Assembly (NCBI GenBank): GCA_021372785.1
Contig: JAJFTT010000006.1
Location: forward strand, 1 to 57,729
Reading direction: 5' to 3'
DNA length: 57,729 nucleotides
Source of the DNA: Negativicutes bacterium
Lineage (GTDB): Bacteria; Bacillota; JAAYKD01
Shown: positions 26,764 through 35,784 of the stretch, piece by piece
Numbering within the stretch: the stretch's first letter is position 1
Layout of the letters: each line of letters starts with the position of its first letter
Notes under the pieces: generated by a model
The model's input: only the letters and a program-made list of their open reading frames with translations
Databases searched by the model: none
Told to the model about the DNA's origin: nothing
Position numbers and translations under genes: made by a program

Positions 26764-27207
26764 ATGGTTAACAATATCGTCTTAGTCGGACGTCTGACCC
26801 GAGATCCGGAAATGCGTTACACACCCAGTGGTTCTTCGGTTGCCCGTTTTACTTTAGCTGTTGACCGCAATATGAAGGGTCCGAACGGAGAACGTCAGAC
26901 CGATTTTATTCGTTGCAGCGCCTGGAATAAACGCGCCGAGTTCGTCTCCAATTATGTGCATAAAGGCCGGCTGGTTGCTGTGGAAGGTTCTTTGCATATC
27001 AACAGTGTCACCCAACCCGATGGCAGCCGCAGGGATTATACCGAAGTGACCTGCAACAACATCACTCCTTTGGATCGTCCCAAAGAAACCAACATGGAAA
27101 GCGGCGAAATGCCCGGCGATCTGCCGTATGAACCCTATGACAACAATGACAGTAAAACCGGTAAACAGCCCGGCGAAAGTGATGACGATGTTCCGTTCAA
27201 TTTCTAA
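26764..27207 (+). CDS. ssb: Single-stranded DNA-binding protein
   Basis: 147 residues from the ATG at 26764, preceded by GGAGG; the ATG at 26749 overlaps that site and is rejected. The OB-fold runs about 1-105 (VNNIVLVGRLTRDPEMRYTPSG; FIRCSAWNKRAEFVSNYVHKG). A flexible linker leads to the acidic tip DDDVPFNF that recruits replication and repair partners. It coats single-stranded DNA. It is placed between rpsF and rpsR, as usual in Bacillota. Confidence 0.97.
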   Translation: MVNNIVLVGRLTRDPEMRYTPSGSSVARFTLAVDRNMKGPNGERQTDFIRCSAWNKRAEFVSNYVHKGRLVAVEGSLHINSVTQPDGSRRDYTEVTCNNITPLDRPKETNMESGEMPGDLPYEPYDNNDSKTGKQPGESDDDVPFNF

Positions 27208-27244
27208 TTCAAGCAAATAAACATGAGTAAAGGAGTCATTCAAT

Positions 27245-27514
27245 ATGGCCGAATCATACAATCGCGACCGCGGTGATAAAGACGAACGTCGCCCCAAGGG
27301 CCGTCGTCCCAAACGTCGCGTCTGCAGTTTCTGCGTCGATAAAGTGGAAACCATCGATTATAAAGAAGTCGATAAATTACGCCGCTTCCTGACAGAACGT
27401 GGTAAAATTTTACCTCGCCGTATCTCCGGATGCTGCGCAAAACATCAGCGCACCCTGACCCAGGCAATCAAACGGTCTCGTATCGTTGCTCTGCTTCCCT
27501 TCACAACCGAGTAG
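27245..27514 (+). CDS. rpsR: Ribosomal protein bS18
   Basis: 89 residues. A basic N-terminus, then [56 protein letters not shown] in outline, the bS18 fold. The CSFC and CC pairs mark the zinc-binding form of bS18. It pairs with bS6 on the 30S subunit. AAAGGAG precedes the ATG and a terminator follows 15 bp after the stop. Confidence 0.97.
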   Translation: MAESYNRDRGDKDERRPKGRRPKRRVCSFCVDKVETIDYKEVDKLRRFLTERGKILPRRISGCCAKHQRTLTQAIKRSRIVALLPFTTE

Positions 27515-27529
27515 AAACCGCAAGAAACG

Positions 27530-27568
27530 AAGATCGCTTCAAACAGATGGTTTGGAGCGATCTTTTTT
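27530..27568 (+). terminator. Terminator after rpsR
   Basis: AAGATCGCTTCAAAC pairs with GTTTGGAGCGATCTT (one G-T), 4-nt loop, then TTTT. Confidence 0.85.
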
Positions 27569-27668
27569 GCCTTGCCGCTTCTTTTTTCCCAAGCAGGATT
27601 CAATACTGTTTTAAGCGAATAAAGAATAATTGACATTACTTGGCTCCGATGAAACGAGGTGAACATCA

Positions 27669-28703
27669 ATGAATCGTCGATTCTCCGTCCGTATGGTCAC
27701 AGAGGGGGCTATGCTGGCCGCTGTTTTTGTCCTTCTGGCCTTAGTGTCTTACTATACACCGCTGGGAACCCTGGTGATCTTAGCCATGACAACTCCCACC
27801 GCCATCATGACTTGCCGCCATGGTTGGAAAGCCGGTTTGCTTTCTGCCATTGCCGCGGAACTGGTCCTGCTCTTACTGCTGGACCCCGTTTTCGTTATTT
27901 CCGGTTGCACGACACTGCAATTTTCCGGTCTCATTCTCGGCCTCGGAGTAGGGAAAAAATGGAGCCCCTGGACCACTCTGGCTGCCACAACCGCCGCCAC
28001 CCTGATCGGCTTTGTTTTTTTAATTGTGCTTTCCTCCACGTTGATGGATTATAATTTTCTGGATGAAATGGTAAAACTCTATCAGGAAGCATCGCAGATT
28101 TCTCTGGATATGATCGAACAATTCAATTTTCCGGAAGAGCAATTGGATCTGATTCGGCAAATCCCAACCTATGCGGAAGTTTATTTCGGCCCTCTGCTGC
28201 CCATGCTGCTGACCTTAAGTTCGGCCATGAATGCTTTATTGAATTTCCAGATTCTCGGCATCGTGATGAAGCGCATGCACCTGCCGATGGAGCATTTGGC
28301 TCCCTTCCCCTCCTGGCGTTTGCCGGATTATACGGGTTTGATTTTCCTGCTGAGTATTTTGGCTAACTCAGGCGGCAGTTATTTCTCAATTACCTGGCTC
28401 GCCACCTTGGCGCAGAACATTTTTCAGGTGACTTACTATCTGATTTTGATTCAGGGCCTGGCCGTCATGGTCTGGTTTCTGCAAAAAGTACATGTCAGCA
28501 ACCTTTTTCGCTGGCTGCTGCTGATTTTTATTCTGTTTAACCCTTATATCTCTACCGGTGTGATCATTTTGGGTTTAGTGGATTTCATTTTTGACTTACG
28601 AAAAATCGGACCGCGTTCCCGCGCGCGCGCCGAGCTGCAAAAAACCAATGATGCCGAAAAAAATCACGATCAGACAAAAAACGATCCGCCCTCCCTTTCT
28701 TAA
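27669..28703 (+). CDS. yybS: YybS-family (DUF2232) membrane protein
   Basis: 344 residues with about eight membrane helices, starting MVTEGAMLAAVFVLLALVSYY. A long soluble loop sits in the middle (DEMVKLYQEASQISLDMIEQFNFPEEQ). The hydrophobicity pattern and the position between rpsR and rplI match YybS/DUF2232. In Bacillus the c-di-AMP phosphodiesterase gene gdpP lies between yybS and rplI; it is missing here. ECF-transporter-like folding is suspected for the family, but the function is not established. GAGGTG precedes the ATG. Confidence 0.85.
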   Translation: MNRRFSVRMVTEGAMLAAVFVLLALVSYYTPLGTLVILAMTTPTAIMTCRHGWKAGLLSAIAAELVLLLLLDPVFVISGCTTLQFSGLILGLGVGKKWSPWTTLAATTAATLIGFVFLIVLSSTLMDYNFLDEMVKLYQEASQISLDMIEQFNFPEEQLDLIRQIPTYAEVYFGPLLPMLLTLSSAMNALLNFQILGIVMKRMHLPMEHLAPFPSWRLPDYTGLIFLLSILANSGGSYFSITWLATLAQNIFQVTYYLILIQGLAVMVWFLQKVHVSNLFRWLLLIFILFNPYISTGVIILGLVDFIFDLRKIGPRSRARAELQKTNDAEKNHDQTKNDPPSLS

Positions 28704-28733
28704 GGAAAGGGTGCAAGAAAGGAGTGCTGAACA

Positions 28734-29183
28734 ATGGAAGTAATCCTCACGCAGGATGTGAAAGGGATCGGCCAAAAAGGCCAAAAAATCCATGCGGCAG
28801 AAGGCTATTGCCGGAATTATCTCATGCCACGGGGCTTAGCCATCGAAGCGACAGCCGGTGCTCTGCAGCAGATGCAGGAGCGCGATGACAGCAAAGCACG
28901 CAGAGAGCAGCGTGAAAAAGAAAAAGCCCAGGAATTAGCCAAAAAATTAGCAGGTATTTCGGTGATTATTCAGTGCAAACACAGCGAAGGCGGCAAACTC
29001 TTCGGATCTGTTACCAACAGCACCATCGCCGATGAATTGAGCCGCCAGCATAAAATCAGCATTGATCGCAAAAAAATCGAGATAAAGGAACCGATCAAGA
29101 CACTCGGAGTGTATGAAGCGGCTGTGCGGATTTATCCGGGCATGACGGCCAAACTGACCATCAAAATTCATCCTCTCGACTAA
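28734..29183 (+). CDS. rplI: Ribosomal protein bL9
   Basis: 149 residues. The N-terminal RNA-binding domain MEVILTQDVKGIGQKGQ with the YCRNYLMPRGLA signature is followed by a long connecting helix (about 40-75) and a C-terminal domain (GSVTNSTIADELSRQHKISIDRKK). bL9 binds 23S rRNA near the L1 stalk base. AAAGGAG precedes the ATG. A palindrome CCTTTCTTAAGGAAAGG lies between the yybS stop and this gene and could affect readthrough. Confidence 0.97.
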   Translation: MEVILTQDVKGIGQKGQKIHAAEGYCRNYLMPRGLAIEATAGALQQMQERDDSKARREQREKEKAQELAKKLAGISVIIQCKHSEGGKLFGSVTNSTIADELSRQHKISIDRKKIEIKEPIKTLGVYEAAVRIYPGMTAKLTIKIHPLD

Positions 29184-29216
29184 GCAGCCAATAAACAGTT
29201 CTTTCGGGTTTATGAA

Positions 29217-29239
29217 AAGGGCGATCCACCATCGCCCTT
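29217..29239 (+). terminator. Hairpin after rplI, weak terminator
   Basis: AAGGGCGAT pairs perfectly with ATCGCCCTT (5-nt loop), but only a short T run (CTTTT) follows, so it may only attenuate transcription into lonC. Confidence 0.5.
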
Positions 29240-29281
29240 ACTTTTGCTCTTCATCTTAGATTAGTTTTAGGGGGATTGAAA

Positions 29282-31216
29282 TTGCAGCATACCATTCATG
29301 ATTATTTAAACCAGTTCAAGGATTTAAATTGGCAGGATATCGCCAATCAGACAGATCTCTTGACTCAGCGCGTGACTGCCCTGTATGCGCTGATGGCTCA
29401 GGTTCTGGGACCGGATCGCTTGGTCGCTCGTGCCGCAAAAATGGAAATCATCGATCTGGTCAGTGACGATGATGAAATGAAACGCCTTTGGGGCTTACAA
29501 AAGCTGTTAAGTTCCGACCCCACTCTGCCTGAACCCAAAAAAGAAAATCTGGCAGCGGTCATGGAACAAGTGGAAAATGATCTGGCTGAATTCATCGCCC
29601 GCCGCTCCGTGGAAGAGCGTTTGGAAAAAATCGTCAACGAACGCATCCAAAGTCAGCAGGATGACTATATGCGGGACATCAAACTCAGCCTGATCAAAGA
29701 AGAAAACGGGCCTGAAACGGAAATCACCACCCGAAAACTAAAAACATTATTGGCTTTGGAAAAACGCAAAGCGCCAAAAATGGCCATGGAGCAAATGCGG
29801 CCGCATACTTTGGACGAAGTAGTTGGACAAGCCCAGGCCAAAACTGCCTTGATGGCCAAATTGGCCACTCCTTTTCCCCAGCATATCCTGCTCTACGGTC
29901 CGCCCGGTGTCGGTAAGACAACAGTTGCCCGCCTGGTGCTGGAAGCGGCACGCACTTCCCCCCATTCACCCTTCAGCGCCAATGCCCCTTTTATCGAAGT
30001 AGACGGTACCGTGCTGCGCTGGGACCCGCGGGAGATTACCAACCCCTTATTGGGTTCGGTGCATGATCCCATCTATCAGGGTGCCCGGCGGGATTTGGCG
30101 GATAATGCCGTACCGGAGCCAAAACCGGGTCTGGTCACCGACGCGCATGGCGGTATTCTCTTTATTGATGAAATTGGTGAAATGGACTATCAACTGCAGG
30201 CCAAACTGCTGAAAGTACTGGAAGATAAGCGGGTTTTCTTTGAATCTTCTTATTATGACCCGGAGAACACCAACATACCGGAGTATATTCACCGGCTATT
30301 CGAAGAAGGCGCGCCGGCTAATTTCATTCTGATCGGCGCTACCACCCGCAGTCCGGAAGAAATCAATCCAGCCATTCGCTCCCGCTGCGCCGAAGTGTTC
30401 TTCGATCCTCTCGATAAAAAGGATATCGAACAGGTGGTGCTGGGAGCAGCCAAACGCCTGCATATCAATCTGGCCGGGGGAGCGGAAAAACTGATTGCCG
30501 AACATACCGATGAAGCCAGAAAAGCCGTGAATATTCTGGCCGACAGTTACGGTTTTGTGCTCTCCCGGATCAAAGAAAAATTGGATCGCCGGCATAACGT
30601 GGATGTTACGGTCGCCGATGTGCAGGAGATTCTGCAAATCAGCCGTATCACCCCGCAAGCTCCTTATCTGGCGCAGGAAACACCAAGAGTGGGTCAAGTC
30701 TTTGGCTTGGGTGCTTTTGGTTATACCGGCAGTGTCCTGGAGATTGAAGCGGCAGTCTTCCCTGCCGCGGAGAAAGGCAAAGGCAGCATCCGTTTTAACG
30801 ATACCGCCGGTTCGATGGCCAAGGATTCTATTTTTGTCGCCTCGACTGTCCTGCGCAAAGTACTCAATCTGCAGCTGCAGGATTATGATGTGCATGTCAA
30901 TTTTGTCGGTGGCGGCAATGTCGATGGTCCCTCGGCAGGCGGAGCATTGACCCTTGCTCTGATCAGCGCTGTCCGCAATATACCGGTCCGCCAGGATATC
31001 GCCATGACCGGAGAAATCTCCCTGCAGGGACTGATCAAACCGGTCGGCGGCTTATATGGCAAACTATACGGCGCCGCCCGGGCGGGAATGAAAGAAATCC
31101 TGGTGCCGGCGGCCAACAGCAAAGAACTGCCTGCCGAAATGTACGGCGTCAAGCTGACCCCCTACGCAAACATTGAAGAAGCCATGAAAATCATGCTGAT
31201 TGAAGCAGTTGATTGA
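29282..31216 (+). CDS. lonC: Lon-family ATP-dependent protease, LonC type
   Basis: 644 residues from a TTG at 29282, chosen because AGGGGG lies 7 nt upstream; the TTG at 29276 almost touches that site. A helical N-terminus (about 1-150) replaces the LonA substrate domain. The AAA+ module has GPPGVGKTT and ILFIDEIGEM. The protease domain has the dyad Ser551 (GPSAGGA) and Lys594 (GLYGKLYG), 43 apart as in LonA. The LonB/LonC subfamily is linked to endospore-forming Bacillota (family knowledge), so a sporulation role is plausible. Its neighbours are rplI and dnaB. LonA is encoded at the other end of the window, so both types coexist. Confidence 0.88.
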   Translation: MQHTIHDYLNQFKDLNWQDIANQTDLLTQRVTALYALMAQVLGPDRLVARAAKMEIIDLVSDDDEMKRLWGLQKLLSSDPTLPEPKKENLAAVMEQVENDLAEFIARRSVEERLEKIVNERIQSQQDDYMRDIKLSLIKEENGPETEITTRKLKTLLALEKRKAPKMAMEQMRPHTLDEVVGQAQAKTALMAKLATPFPQHILLYGPPGVGKTTVARLVLEAARTSPHSPFSANAPFIEVDGTVLRWDPREITNPLLGSVHDPIYQGARRDLADNAVPEPKPGLVTDAHGGILFIDEIGEMDYQLQAKLLKVLEDKRVFFESSYYDPENTNIPEYIHRLFEEGAPANFILIGATTRSPEEINPAIRSRCAEVFFDPLDKKDIEQVVLGAAKRLHINLAGGAEKLIAEHTDEARKAVNILADSYGFVLSRIKEKLDRRHNVDVTVADVQEILQISRITPQAPYLAQETPRVGQVFGLGAFGYTGSVLEIEAAVFPAAEKGKGSIRFNDTAGSMAKDSIFVASTVLRKVLNLQLQDYDVHVNFVGGGNVDGPSAGGALTLALISAVRNIPVRQDIAMTGEISLQGLIKPVGGLYGKLYGAARAGMKEILVPAANSKELPAEMYGVKLTPYANIEEAMKIMLIEAVD

Positions 31217-31239
31217 GAATCACAGAACGGAGGTATCCC

Positions 31240-32565
31240 ATGCCTGATCGTAACATGCCCCAGAGTTTGGAAGCAGAACAATCTGTGCTTGGTTCGATGC
31301 TGATTGAACGCAACGCCATCACCAGCATCATGGAAGAACTGCGTGAAAACGATTTTTATTGGGAAAACAACCGGGAAATCTACGCGGCCGCCCGTGATCT
31401 CTATGCCCGCGGCGAACCGCTGGATTTGATCACTTTAATCAACGAACTTCGCCGCAAACAAAAACTGGAAACCGCCGGAGGTCTCGCTTATCTCAATCAA
31501 TTGGCGGAAATCGTGCCAACCACCGCTAACCTGCCGGCTTATATCAAAGACCTGCAGGAAAAATCCGCTTTGCGGGCCATGATTGCCAGCGCCCACAAAA
31601 TCAGCAATCTGGCCTTCGCCGCCGAAGAATCCGCCGGTGAAATTCTCAATAAAGCGGAAAAAGAATTCCTGGAGATCGGCAATCGCCGCGGCAGCGGTTC
31701 CACCTACGCGTCCATTGGCAGCATCCTCTTTCATACCTATGAAGAGTTGGAAACCCTGATGAACCAAAAAGGCGGTCTGACCGGCGTTTCCACCGGTTTT
31801 TACGAATTTGACCGTTTTACGGCCGGCATGCAGCGCTCGGATCTGATCATTTTAGCCGCGCGCCCCGGTGTAGGTAAAACGACAATCATGACCAATATCT
31901 TACAGCACGCGGCAGTCAACAATCATGTGCCCTGCGCTTTGTTCAGTCTGGAAATGTCCAAAGAACAGCTGGCGCAGCGGATCCTTTGCAGCGAGGCCAA
32001 TGTCGATCTTTATAAACTGCGTAATGGTTATTTGGAAGAAGAAGACTGGAGCAAGATAACCCAGGCCATCGGTCCGCTATCCGCCGCGCCGATCTATATC
32101 GACGATACCCCCTCCCTCTCGGTGGTGGAATTTCGCTCCCGTCTGCGCCGCATGAAAGCCGAACTGAATATCGGCATGGTTGCCGTCGATTATCTGCAGC
32201 TGATGACCATCGAAAGCAAGCCGGAGTCCCGTCAGCAGGAAATTTCCTTCATCTCCCGGACGCTGAAAGCAATCGCCAAGGAACTCGACCTGCCGATCAT
32301 GGTGGCTTCCCAATTAAACCGCGGTGTGGAAAGCCGCAACGACAAGCATCCGATGTTATCCGACTTGTTGGAATCCGGCGGTATTGAAGCCAACGCGGAT
32401 GTGGTTGTTTTTCTCTACCGTGACGACTATTACAATAATCCCAGCAGCGACCCCAACGGAGCGGAACTGATCATTGCCAAGCAGCGCAATGGCCCGACCG
32501 GAACCGTCAATCTATTTTTTTTGAAAAGCATCAATCGGTTCGTCAATAAAGATAAGCCGGTTTGA
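31240..32565 (+). CDS. dnaB: Replicative DNA helicase DnaB
   Basis: 441 residues from the ATG at 31240 (ACGGAGG upstream); it begins right after lonC. The N-terminal helical domain (PQSLEAEQSVLGSMLIE; FYWENNREIYAAARDLY) is joined by a linker helix to the RecA-like motor. The motor has Walker A ARPGVGKTT, Walker B MVAVDYLQLM, and the motif segment SQLNRGVESRNDKHPMLSDL with the Arg finger region. It unwinds DNA at the fork as a hexamer. No intein is seen. It is the conserved downstream partner of rplI. Confidence 0.97.
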   Translation: MPDRNMPQSLEAEQSVLGSMLIERNAITSIMEELRENDFYWENNREIYAAARDLYARGEPLDLITLINELRRKQKLETAGGLAYLNQLAEIVPTTANLPAYIKDLQEKSALRAMIASAHKISNLAFAAEESAGEILNKAEKEFLEIGNRRGSGSTYASIGSILFHTYEELETLMNQKGGLTGVSTGFYEFDRFTAGMQRSDLIILAARPGVGKTTIMTNILQHAAVNNHVPCALFSLEMSKEQLAQRILCSEANVDLYKLRNGYLEEEDWSKITQAIGPLSAAPIYIDDTPSLSVVEFRSRLRRMKAELNIGMVAVDYLQLMTIESKPESRQQEISFISRTLKAIAKELDLPIMVASQLNRGVESRNDKHPMLSDLLESGGIEANADVVVFLYRDDYYNNPSSDPNGAELIIAKQRNGPTGTVNLFFLKSINRFVNKDKPV

Positions 32566-32586
32566 GTAAAGGAGACCTTTAAAACC

Positions 32587-33987
32587 ATGCCCACTCAATA
32601 TGATGTCATTATCATCGGAGCCGGCCCCGCCGGTATTTTTGCCGCCGCTGAACTGGCCCGTAAAAAGCCAAATTGGCGTATCCTGATTCTGGAGAAGGGC
32701 AATGATATTCAAAAACGCTACTGCCCGATGCACGATAAACACATTCCCTGTATTCACTGTAAAAACTGCTCCATTACCTCCGGTTGGGGCGGCGCCGGTG
32801 CTTACTCCGATGGCAAACTCACGCTGACCACCGAATACGGCGGCTGGCTGGGCGATTTCATCGGCACCAAAGCGTTGGAAGAAATCATCGCTCAGGTAGA
32901 TGATATCTACGTGCGCTACGGCGGTAATTCCAAAGTCTACGGCATGGATCTCGATAAAATCAAAACCATTCAGCGTCAGGCCGCCACTGCCGATCTGCGC
33001 CTGATTCCAGCCAAGATTCGCCACCTGGGTACGGATAAAAACTATGAAATTCTGACCAACCTGCGTCAAGCCCTGGATAAATTGGTGGAAATTCGAACGG
33101 AAACCACGGTGGAACAGCTCCTGGTGCAGGACCGTCAGATCAGCGGCGTTGTCTTGCAGGACGGCAGCGAAATCACCGCCCGCTTTGTCATTGCGGCGCC
33201 GGGCCGCGAGGGGCACGAATGGTTTTCCGAAGAGGCAAAACGCCTGAATCTGCCCACCACCAACAATCAGGTCGATATCGGTGTGCGGGTGGAAGTCCCG
33301 GCTGTGGTGATGTCTGACCTGACCGATGCGATCTATGAATCGAAATTTATTTACTATTCCCACTCCTTCGATGATCAGGTGCGGACTTTCTGTATGAATC
33401 CCTATGGGGAAGTCGTGATGGAAAATACGCGTGGCCTGATCACAGTCAACGGTCACAGCTATGCCGACATGAGAACCGAAAACACCAACTTTGCTTTGCT
33501 GGTCGCCAAGACCTTCACCCAACCGTTCAATGAACCGATCGCCTATGGTAAAAATATCGCAGCCCTGGCGAATATGCTGGGCGACGGCGTCATCGTTCAG
33601 CGTCTCGGCGATCTGCAGTCCGGTCGGCGTTCCACCGAAGAACGGATCAAACGCGGTTTGGTCACGCCCTCCCTGCCGGAAGCCACGCCCGGTGATTTAA
33701 GTCTTGTAATGCCCTACCGTCACCTGGTGGATATCATGGAAATGCTGGCAGCGCTGGATAAAGTAGCACCCGGCGTCAACAGCCGTCATACCCTGCTCTA
33801 TGGCGTCGAAGCCAAATTCTATTCCAACCGCATGCAGGTCAGCAATCAATTGGAAACCAAAATTCACAATCTTTTTGCGGTAGGCGACGGGGCTGGCATC
33901 ACCCGCGGTTTGGTGCAGGCATCGGCTTCCGGCTTAATTGCGGGCAGAGTCATCGCAGAACGCGATGAAAAGAGTTCTGCTCGGTAA
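32587..33987 (+). CDS. FAD-dependent dehydrogenase (COG2509-like)
   Basis: 466 residues. The FAD dinucleotide motif is VIIIGAGPAGIFAAAELA near residue 8-25, followed by an acidic strand end (ILILEKG). The family segment CPMHDKHIPCIHCKNCSITSGWGGAGAYSDGKL is Cys-rich, seen as runs of CIHCKNC and GGAGAYSDGKL. The C-terminal FAD motif is NLFAVGDGAGITRGLVQASASGL. These uncharacterised flavoproteins are common in anaerobes; the substrate is unknown. It follows dnaB by 21 bp and may be the last gene of the long plus-strand unit. Confidence 0.85.
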   Translation: MPTQYDVIIIGAGPAGIFAAAELARKKPNWRILILEKGNDIQKRYCPMHDKHIPCIHCKNCSITSGWGGAGAYSDGKLTLTTEYGGWLGDFIGTKALEEIIAQVDDIYVRYGGNSKVYGMDLDKIKTIQRQAATADLRLIPAKIRHLGTDKNYEILTNLRQALDKLVEIRTETTVEQLLVQDRQISGVVLQDGSEITARFVIAAPGREGHEWFSEEAKRLNLPTTNNQVDIGVRVEVPAVVMSDLTDAIYESKFIYYSHSFDDQVRTFCMNPYGEVVMENTRGLITVNGHSYADMRTENTNFALLVAKTFTQPFNEPIAYGKNIAALANMLGDGVIVQRLGDLQSGRRSTEERIKRGLVTPSLPEATPGDLSLVMPYRHLVDIMEMLAALDKVAPGVNSRHTLLYGVEAKFYSNRMQVSNQLETKIHNLFAVGDGAGITRGLVQASASGLIAGRVIAERDEKSSAR

Positions 33988-34054
33988 ATAAGGGGAATTC
34001 ATCCTATATTAACTGAATTTGCAGAATTCTTTGAAAAACAACACCCCTTTTTTA

Positions 34055-34083
34055 TTGACATTCCACCGACGTTTGTGTATTAT
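34055..34083 (+). promoter_or_regulatory. Promoter of the tRNA-Lys/tRNA-Val unit
   Basis: TTGACA (34055-34060), 17 bp, TATTAT (34078-34083), 20 bp before the tRNA-Lys 5' end. Confidence 0.75.
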
Positions 34084-34103
34084 AGATAAGCGATGTCGCA
34101 AAA

Positions 34104-34178
34104 GGGATACTAGCTCAGGGGTAGAGCACCCGCCTTTTAAGCGGGGTGTCGATGGTTCGATCCCATCGTATCCCACCA
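34104..34178 (+). tRNA. tRNA-Lys (anticodon TTT)
   Basis: 75 nt including encoded CCA. Acceptor GGGATAC pairs with GTATCCC, discriminator A. Anticodon stem CCCGC/GCGGG with loop CTTTTAA. Confidence 0.95.
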
Positions 34179-34182
34179 TTCT

Positions 34183-34258
34183 GGAAGTTTAGCTCAGTTG
34201 GTAGAGCATCTGCCTTACAAGCAGAGGGTCAGCGGTTCGAGCCCGTTAACTTCCACCA
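34183..34258 (+). tRNA. tRNA-Val (anticodon TAC)
   Basis: 76 nt including encoded CCA. Acceptor GGAAGTT pairs with AACTTCC, discriminator A. Anticodon stem TCTGC/GCAGA with loop CTTACAA. Only 4 bp separate it from tRNA-Lys. Confidence 0.95.
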
Positions 34259-34266
34259 TAAAATTC

Positions 34267-34302
34267 AAGCGTGTTTTCATTGAATGAAAACGCGCTTTTT
34301 TT
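34267..34302 (+). terminator. Terminator of the tRNA unit
   Basis: AAGCGTGTTTTCATT pairs with AATGAAAACGCGCTT (one G-T), followed by a T run. Confidence 0.85.
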
Positions 34303-34330
34303 CTCCCCTTAAAAAGCAATTCGGACAGCA

Positions 34331-34416
34331 AAAACAGACTCCGGAACAAGTTGACCGCAGTGAACAACCGCTCAGGGTTGTTCTGCACCGCCACGCTGTT
34401 CGTCTGAGTCTGTTTT
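34331..34416. other. Long nested inverted repeat, possible cysK terminator
   Basis: Outer arms AAAACAGACTC (34331-34341) and GAGTCTGTTTT (34406-34416) enclose an inner hairpin GAACAACC/GGTTGTTC (34362-34369 with 34376-34383). On the minus strand it follows cysK and ends in T's. The 64-nt interior is longer than a plain terminator needs. Confidence 0.5.
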
Positions 34417-34463
34417 GTTTCGCTCTAAGTGAGCAAATATTTGAATTTTTGCCGCAAATGATG

Positions 34464-35468
34464 CTATTTCACCGATTTATAACCAAGCAGTTCGATCTGT
34501 GAAGTGAGGAAACCGGCTTTCACCGGTTCTTCTTTGACATAATCGGTCGAGAGATATTTCTTGCTGTCGTCACTAAAGACGGTCACGATGGTTTTATTGC
34601 CGCCGATCAGATCGCCAACCTTCAAAGCGCCCAAGAGATTCGCACCGGAAGAAATACCGACACCCAGCCCGAGCTGACGGGAAAGCATCTGAGCCATAAT
34701 AATGGAGTCGCCGTCATCCACGGCAATAATGCCATCTACTTGCTCCATTTTCATCAGAGCCGGAATAAATTCATCGGAAATACCGGCGATGCGGTGTTTG
34801 CCAACCTGGTAACCGGTACTCATGGTAGGAGAACTTTCCGGCTCCAAAGGGTAAACTTTGGCGTTGGGATTGATACATTTGATAAAATTGCCGATACCCA
34901 TTACAGTACCGCCGGTGCCGACACCGGCCACAATCGCGTCGGGAATCAAACCGAATTTCTCAAGCTGTTTGACGATTTCCGGTCCGGTTGTGCTGAAATG
35001 CGCTTCCGTGTTATCTTCGTTGGAGAATTGGCAGGGTAAGAAAACGCCGCCTCCTTTGGCGAGTTCTTCGGTTTTCGCAATGCTTCCTACGAAGCCGCCT
35101 TCCTCTTCGCTGACCAAACGGATCTCCGCTCCATAGCTGCGAATCAGATTTTTTCGTTCGCTGCTCATCCAGTCCGGCATGTAAATTATAACTTTATGCC
35201 CCAAATAACTGCAGACCGCGGAAAATGCGATCCCCGTATTGCCGCTGGTTGCTTCAGCGATGATGTCAGCCGGTTTGACCGTCCCTTTGGCATACGCTTT
35301 GCGCATACAATGCAACGCGATGCGGTCCTTGATGCTGCCGGTCAGGTTGTAATATTCGGCTTTGACATAGATTTTTCTGAGTTCACCTTTATACTTCAAA
35401 GAAATCTCCAGCAGCGGCGTATTGCCGATCATACTGGAAAGAGCTGCAAACTTCTCGCTGATATCCAT
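34464..35468 (-). CDS. cysK: PLP-dependent cysteine synthase family protein
   Basis: 334 residues, fold type II PLP enzyme. The Schiff-base lysine is Lys47 in NLTGSIKDRIA. The substrate loop is EATSGNTGIAFSA, and the phosphate-binding glycine loop is VAGVGTGGTVMGIG. O-acetylserine sulfhydrylases make cysteine from O-acetylserine and sulfide. The sequence departs from textbook CysK in the C-terminal third (SISSGANLLGALK region is GVGISSGANLLGAL), so cystathionine synthase-like or other beta-replacement activity is possible. AAAGGAGG lies 9 nt before the ATG. Single gene with its own promoter. Confidence 0.85.
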   Translation of the reverse strand: MDISEKFAALSSMIGNTPLLEISLKYKGELRKIYVKAEYYNLTGSIKDRIALHCMRKAYAKGTVKPADIIAEATSGNTGIAFSAVCSYLGHKVIIYMPDWMSSERKNLIRSYGAEIRLVSEEEGGFVGSIAKTEELAKGGGVFLPCQFSNEDNTEAHFSTTGPEIVKQLEKFGLIPDAIVAGVGTGGTVMGIGNFIKCINPNAKVYPLEPESSPTMSTGYQVGKHRIAGISDEFIPALMKMEQVDGIIAVDDGDSIIMAQMLSRQLGLGVGISSGANLLGALKVGDLIGGNKTIVTVFSDDSKKYLSTDYVKEEPVKAGFLTSQIELLGYKSVK

Positions 35469-35557
35469 AGCAAGAATCCTCCTTTAAAAATAGATATGAA
35501 GCCATTGTCTCACTGCAAATTTCCCCGTAATTTTGCGGAATATTGCATACTTTGCTC

Positions 35558-35586
35558 ATTATACCATTGCAAAAAGGAAATTGCAA
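35558..35586 (-). promoter_or_regulatory. Promoter of cysK
   Basis: TTGCAA (35581-35586), 17 bp, TATAAT (35558-35563), read leftwards; the leader is about 85 nt. No S-box or T-box pattern is visible in it. Confidence 0.75.
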
Positions 35587-35734
35587 GCAAGAAACGACTA
35601 AATAGGACATTACTAAAACATATCCAGTGAATTAGTAAATAAGCCTGAATCTCCGCCGCACGCTGCCGATAATAGTAAAAAACCCACTGGCTGCTTATTT
35701 TTTAAAGCCTATTTTCTGGCAATACTCTCATCTC

Positions 35735-35763
35735 TTGCTATCTCTCACTGCTGCGGCTATAAT
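35735..35763 (+). promoter_or_regulatory. Promoter of the carboxypeptidase-regulatory-like gene
   Basis: TTGCTA (35735-35740), 17 bp, TATAAT (35758-35763), 21 bp before the start codon. Confidence 0.65.
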
Positions 35764-35784
35764 AAGAAAAAAAGAAAAGAGTGG

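Noticed and set aside
32512-33522. 336-codon open frame antisense to the flavoprotein gene
   Set aside because: Antisense shadow of a GC-balanced gene; no ribosome site and no recognisable family, while the plus-strand frame has clear FAD motifs.
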